Assembly: GCA_946409885.1 (NCBI GenBank) | Contig: CAMJYF010000029.1 | Span: forward strand, 1 to 10,587 | Reading direction: 5' to 3' | Origin: an uncultured Clostridia bacterium | Lineage (GTDB): Bacteria > Bacillota > Clostridia > Oscillospirales > Acutalibacteraceae | DNA length: 10,587 nucleotides | Shown here: piece by piece, positions 7,532 through 10,587 of the stretch | Layout of the letters: each line of letters opens with the position of its first letter | Position numbering within the stretch: the stretch's first letter is position 1 | Translations under genes and position numbers: made by a program | Notes under the pieces: generated by a model | What the model saw: only the letters and a program-made list of their open reading frames with translations | Database searches by the model: none | Told to the model about the DNA's origin: nothing

Positions 7532-8692
7532 ATGGACAAGAAAAAGCTGCTGAAGATTATTATCATCTCCCTGCTTTCCGCCGTTCTGGTGTTCGTGATC
7601 CTGGTGGGGGTTTACAGCGTCAGGCTGTACAATTCCTTTGATGTACAACAGGAGGAAACGCAGCCCCAGGCGGAGCAGAACGCTCCGCAGGAGCTTCTCA
7701 CCCAGCCGGAGGAGGAGGACGAGGAAGAGATCGTTCTGTCGCTGAGCGAGCTGCGCAGCGCGGACGACCTTTCCACCGCCCTGCGGGAGTGGTCGGAGAA
7801 TACCGATGACTACGTGCTGATGAAATCCAAAAAGGTCATCAACTTCCTGCTGATCGGCGGCGACGAGGAGCAGGAACTGGCGGACGTGATCATGATCGCC
7901 TCCGTCAACAAGACCACCAAACAGATTTTCCTCACCTCCATCATGCGGGACAGCTACACCTATATCCCCATCAAAAACAGCGACACCTACGGTAAAATCA
8001 ACGCCGCCTACTATTACGGCGGCGCGGAGATGCTGAAATCCACCATCGAGCGGGATTTCAAAATCGAGGTGGATTACTACGTCACCATCAACTACGAGAT
8101 GTTCGTGGGGCTGGTGGACGCCCTGGGCGGCGTGGAGCTGGAGGTGCAGGAGTACGAAGCCCGCGCTGTAAAGGATGAGCTGCGGTACGTCTGGCAGGTA
8201 AAGGAGGACGAGCGGGAATGCCCCTGGGGCGAAAGGGTGACGCTGAACGGCTATCAGGCCCTCACCTTCTGCCGCATCCGCCACTGCGACGTGGACGCGG
8301 ATATCAGCCGCACCCGCCGCCAGCGCCAGTTCATCACCGCGCTGATCGAAAGATCCCGCCAGATCAAAATGTCCCAGATCGACGAGCTGCTGGAGCAGTT
8401 TTCTCCCTATATCCGCACCGACTGCCCCAAAAGCGAGCTGGCCTCGCTGGCTTCCCAGGCCATTCTCGGCAAATGGTATAACTACGAGATCGTCTCCTCC
8501 TCCTTCCCCCAGGAGGGCGAGCGGATGGATTACTCCGGCAACGCGTGGGTGTGGATCGTGGACTATCCCCTTTCCGCCTATCATCTGCAGAATATGATCT
8601 ACGGCGAATCCAACATCATCCTCAGTGAGGACCGGGTCAGCGTGATCGATATCATGCAGTACACCGGCAACACCGGCACCGCAATGCCGTGA
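7532..8692 (+). CDS. LCP (LytR-CpsA-Psr) family cell-envelope glycopolymer transferase
   Basis: Membrane-anchored enzyme of the family that moves polyprenyl-pyrophosphate-linked polymers (teichoic acids, capsule) onto peptidoglycan. 386 residues from the ATG at 7532, preceded 6 nt upstream by AAAGGGA; an in-frame ATG at 7493 would add 13 residues and lacks a good ribosome binding site. Topology: short KKK cytoplasmic start, one transmembrane helix at about residues 7-29, an acidic extracytoplasmic linker (about 40-80), then the LCP domain (about 100-315). Conserved residues seen: Asp111 (LLIGGD), Asp118, Arg139-Asp140, Arg248 and Arg250 (CRIRHCD), and RTRRQRQ at 260-266. The Arg of the usual Arg-Ser-Asp motif is replaced (Leu116-Ala117-Asp118). 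It lies 85 nt after gyrA with no terminator between, so readthrough is possible. Confidence 0.88.
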   Translation: MDKKKLLKIIIISLLSAVLVFVILVGVYSVRLYNSFDVQQEETQPQAEQNAPQELLTQPEEEDEEEIVLSLSELRSADDLSTALREWSENTDDYVLMKSKKVINFLLIGGDEEQELADVIMIASVNKTTKQIFLTSIMRDSYTYIPIKNSDTYGKINAAYYYGGAEMLKSTIERDFKIEVDYYVTINYEMFVGLVDALGGVELEVQEYEARAVKDELRYVWQVKEDERECPWGERVTLNGYQALTFCRIRHCDVDADISRTRRQRQFITALIERSRQIKMSQIDELLEQFSPYIRTDCPKSELASLASQAILGKWYNYEIVSSSFPQEGERMDYSGNAWVWIVDYPLSAYHLQNMIYGESNIILSEDRVSVIDIMQYTGNTGTAMP

Positions 8693-8694
8693 TT

Positions 8695-8728
8695 TGTCGG
8701 GCGGAGCCCGACAGTCGTCAGTCGTCAG
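8695..8728. repeat. Hairpin plus tandem heptamer after the LCP gene
   Basis: Perfect 8-bp stem TGTCGGGC/GCCCGACA with loop GGA (8695-8713), starting 2 nt after the LCP stop and followed directly by GTCGTCA repeated twice (8714-8727). Read on the minus strand this is heptamer TGACGAC twice, then hairpin, the same order as heptamers then hairpin at 2811-2859. There is no T-tract, so it is not a canonical terminator. Confidence 0.65.
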
Positions 8729-8755
8729 AAATTGACAACAGCGTTTCATCCTACG

Positions 8756-8788
8756 AAAACCGCAAGCGAAAAAGGCCTGCGGTTTTTT
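8756..8788 (+). terminator. Intrinsic terminator after the gyrBA-LCP region
   Basis: Stem AAAACCGCA (8756-8764) pairs with TGCGGTTTT (8778-8786) around an A-rich loop, followed by or ending in TTTTTT (8783-8788). It fits a Rho-independent terminator, and the A-tract on the 5' side could also let it act on the minus strand. Confidence 0.8.
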
Positions 8789-8884
8789 AGTGTGGTCATA
8801 AAGGAAGAGATGGTACTTTCGTGAACAGCGACACTGAGGTGCCGCGCTGCCGGGTCATCTCGAAAAATCCCTTCATATTGCCGC

Positions 8885-8913
8885 TTGACAAAGCCTTTCG
8901 GGGTGCATATAAT
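8885..8913 (+). promoter_or_regulatory. Perfect-consensus sigma-70/sigma-A promoter
   Basis: TTGACA (8885-8890), exactly 17 nt of spacer, then TATAAT (8908-8913). Both hexamers and the spacing are ideal. Transcription should start near 8920, giving a leader of about 60 nt before the ATG at 8983. No operator-like repeat overlaps it, so strong constitutive expression of the downstream gene is likely. Confidence 0.9.
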
Positions 8914-8982
8914 AAATGAAAATATCTCGGTTATTGGCGGCTTACTGTTCCGCTGGACCATGGGAAAGAGGAAGTAAACGAT

Positions 8983-10428
8983 ATGGAAAATGAATCCGTC
9001 ACAGCGGCCGCGTACCCCTTCGACGCCCAAAGCCTGCTGCGGGGTGTGGAGGAGATGAACGCCTTCGGGTCCCGCACCACCGGTTCCCCGGGGCACAACG
9101 CGTTCGTTTCGTCCATCAAGCGGCAGATCAAAGAGATGGGCGTTCCCTATAAAAGCGACCTGAAATACTTCGATCGTTGGCAGGCGAAGCGCAGCGCCAT
9201 CACGGTCCACTCCGCCATGGGGGAGATCCCGGTACACGTGTCCTCCCCCTTCCCCTATTCCGGCGAAACCGGCCCGGAAGGCGTCACCGCCGTGCCGGTG
9301 CCGATCATCGGCAAGCACCTTGATTTCTTTTTGGCGAAGGATAAAATCGCCGTGGTGCGCCTGAAGGACTTCAAAAGCGTCTATTCCGGCATCGCCTTCA
9401 ACCAGAAGACCGCCCTGCCCAAAGATCTGCGGGTACAGAAATACTATAAAGGCCCTGTGGCCACGGCTTTCGTCAAGTTCCCGTTTCTGCAGATCGCCCG
9501 GGATATGGGCGTAAAGGCGGCCATCTGCATCTGGGAGGATATGAGCGACGCCATGGTGGAGGGCCAGTACCTGAATTTTATTCTGGATTATCAGGGCATC
9601 CCGGCTCTGTGGGTCAACGAGACGGAGGGCCGCAAGGTGCTGGAGGCCTGCCGCCGCAAGGACCCCATCACCCTGACGCTGGAGGCGGAAAAGGAGGCCG
9701 GCGCCAGGGGCGAAAGCGTGTGCGCCGTGATCGAGGGGGAAAACCCCGATGAAACGGTCATCATCAACACCCATACGGACGGCGTGAACTGCGTGGAGGA
9801 AAACGGCCCCGTGGCCATGCTTGCCATGATGCGGTATTTTCTGGCGCATCCGCCGCAGCGCACATTGGTGTTCGCCTTTGTGTGCGGCCACTTCCGCCTG
9901 CCGAAATTCAAGGCCCCCGGCGCCATCAGCGACCAGGCCACCTCCCTGTGGCTGCACGACCACCGGGAATTCTGGGACGGCAAAGAAGGCCATAAAAAGG
10001 CCGTGGCGGGCCTGACGGTGGAACACCTGGGCTGCATGGAATGGAAGGATTTTTACGGCGAATACCGCTGCACCGACCCCATCGACGTGGAGGTGGTGTA
10101 CACCGGCAACAAAAAGATGGACGAGATCTATTACCAGAGCCTGGAGGGCCGCACCAAGGTGCGCACCGTCACGCTGCGGGGTCACAACTTCCTGCACTTT
10201 GGCGAGGGCCAGTCCCTGTTCAACGTGGGCATACCGGAAATCGCCCTGGTCACCAGCCCCGATTACCTCTGCGTGGAAAGCGCCACCCACGAGATGGATA
10301 AATTCGACCCGGACCTGATGTATCAGCAGACCGTCTCTTTCATCAAAATGGCCGAGATCATCGGCGAAACCCCCGCCCGCGACCTGGGCCGCGCCGACAA
10401 CTACACCTTCGGCGTGGGCAAGGTGTAA
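8983..10428 (+). CDS. Divergent M28-like metallohydrolase-fold protein with PA domain
   Basis: 481 residues, function unknown; best read as a divergent M28 (aminopeptidase-like) protein. The N-terminus NAFGSRTTGSPGHNAF resembles the M28 entry motif. Residues about 100-235 look like a protease-associated (PA) insert, ending in IPALWVNETEGRKVLEA. The M28-like core resumes at ETVIINTHTDGVN. Candidate metal ligands: His264 (HTDG), Glu272/Glu273 (VEENG, where M28 has Asp), Glu347 (VEHLG, where M28 has Asp) and His436 (ATHEMDKF). The usual catalytic Glu-Glu pair is replaced by Gly302-His303 (VCGHF). There is no signal peptide or membrane segment, so it is probably cytoplasmic. The ribosome binding site is GAGGA at 8968-8972, 10 nt before the ATG. 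It has its own promoter and terminator, so it is monocistronic. Fold call fairly firm, activity uncertain. Confidence 0.72.
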   Translation: MENESVTAAAYPFDAQSLLRGVEEMNAFGSRTTGSPGHNAFVSSIKRQIKEMGVPYKSDLKYFDRWQAKRSAITVHSAMGEIPVHVSSPFPYSGETGPEGVTAVPVPIIGKHLDFFLAKDKIAVVRLKDFKSVYSGIAFNQKTALPKDLRVQKYYKGPVATAFVKFPFLQIARDMGVKAAICIWEDMSDAMVEGQYLNFILDYQGIPALWVNETEGRKVLEACRRKDPITLTLEAEKEAGARGESVCAVIEGENPDETVIINTHTDGVNCVEENGPVAMLAMMRYFLAHPPQRTLVFAFVCGHFRLPKFKAPGAISDQATSLWLHDHREFWDGKEGHKKAVAGLTVEHLGCMEWKDFYGEYRCTDPIDVEVVYTGNKKMDEIYYQSLEGRTKVRTVTLRGHNFLHFGEGQSLFNVGIPEIALVTSPDYLCVESATHEMDKFDPDLMYQQTVSFIKMAEIIGETPARDLGRADNYTFGVGKV

Positions 10429-10446
10429 TACCGTGATAAAAAACCG

Positions 10447-10483
10447 GGGATCCCTGAGCAATGACGTTCAGGGATCCCTTTTT
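10447..10483 (+). terminator. Strong intrinsic terminator of the M28-like gene
   Basis: An 11-bp perfect stem, GGGATCCCTGA (10447-10457) with TCAGGGATCCC (10468-10478), 10-nt loop, then TTTTT (10479-10483). An A-tract precedes the stem (10436-10443), so it may work in both directions. It starts 18 nt after the stop codon. Confidence 0.93.
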
Positions 10484-10493
10484 CGGGTCCGAA

Positions 10494-10587
10494 GGATGAT
10501 TACTGGAGTAGGGGCGGGCACTGACCGCCCGCAACCGTAATCATCCGAATCACTTTCGATTCGAGGGTGTTTAACGGGCGGTCAGTG
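10494..10587. repeat. Nested palindromic repeat element, truncated by window end
   Basis: Three inverted repeats overlap here. GGATGATTAC (10494-10503) pairs with GTAATCATCC (10537-10546) around a GC hairpin GGGCGG/CCGCCC (10512-10530) preceded by GTAG (10508-10511). CGAATC/GATTCG forms a hairpin at 10546-10563. CACTGACCGCCCG (10519-10531) is the exact inverse of the last 13 nt of the window (10575-10587). No coding region or transposase is visible; the arrangement is like a REP/MITE-type intergenic element. Confidence 0.7.

Noticed and set aside
6091..7566. 491-residue open frame on the minus strand across gyrA
   Set aside because: Mirror of a GC-rich gene: composition is dominated by His, Val, Ala, Leu and Gly with no recognisable motif, and the + strand gene is unmistakable gyrA.
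7427..8749. 440-residue minus-strand open frame across the LCP gene
   Set aside because: Same shadow pattern; the + strand frame has a full LCP domain, membrane helix and ribosome binding site.
8821..8919. Small + strand open frame starting at GTG, 32 residues
   Set aside because: It crosses the perfect promoter, lacks a well-placed ribosome binding site for GTG (AAGGAAG at 8801 better suits the 4-codon ATG at 8810) and has no recognisable motif. Kept only as part of the promoter-element finding.
8916..8993. Leader ORF starting ATG just after the -10 box and overlapping the M28-like start
   Set aside because: The ATG lies before the expected transcription start (about 8920), so it would not be in the mRNA.
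8746..10461. 571-residue open frame on the minus strand across the M28-like gene
   Set aside because: It runs through a terminator and a consensus promoter of the opposite strand and shows the same shadow composition; no ribosome binding site or family match.
1..10587. CRISPR array, tRNA, rRNA or transposase gene
   Set aside because: No regularly spaced direct repeats of CRISPR length, no tRNA-like cloverleaf noticed and no transposase motif in any credible frame.

Overview
The window is the right-hand part of a chromosomal replication-origin neighbourhood from a GC-rich member of the Firmicutes, most likely class Clostridia (an Oscillospiraceae/Ruminococcaceae-like gut anaerobe is my best guess). 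The evidence is the gene order dnaN-yaaA-recF-remB-gyrB-gyrA, which is the classic Bacillus/Clostridium origin order, together with a RemA/RemB-family gene, a short (648-residue) GyrB without the large enterobacterial insert, AGGAGG-type ribosome binding sites and an LCP cell-wall enzyme. dnaA and oriC should lie just left of position 1. I saw no DnaA-box cluster inside the window.

Layout, all on the + strand: 1-999 is the 3' part of dnaN (sliding clamp). 1033-1308 is yaaA (S4-domain RNA-binding protein), overlapping recF (1305-2390) by 4 nt. 2413-2664 is remB. 2665-2878 is a 214-nt spacer packed with small palindromes and imperfect 7-nt repeats. 2879-4825 is gyrB, followed after 14 nt by gyrA (4840-7446). 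7532-8692 is an LCP (LytR-CpsA-Psr) membrane-anchored transferase. 8693-8982 holds a hairpin plus 7-nt repeats, an intrinsic terminator and a perfect-consensus sigma-70/sigma-A promoter. 8983-10428 is a divergent M28-like, PA-domain-containing hydrolase-fold protein with an altered active site. 10447-10483 is a strong terminator. 10494-10587 is a nested palindromic repeat that runs off the window end.

Functionally, the left 7.4 kb is housekeeping: clamp loading and processivity, recombination repair at forks, and DNA supercoiling. The LCP gene probably attaches teichoic-acid-like or other polymers to peptidoglycan. The last gene is a separate transcription unit with its own promoter and terminator, and its substrate is unknown.

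I did not find a new multi-gene system. The points most worth a second look are the rewired metal site of the last protein, the recurring hairpin and heptamer elements that fill nearly every true intergenic gap (and supply the recF and remB stop codons), and natural substitutions at quinolone-pocket positions of both gyrase subunits.
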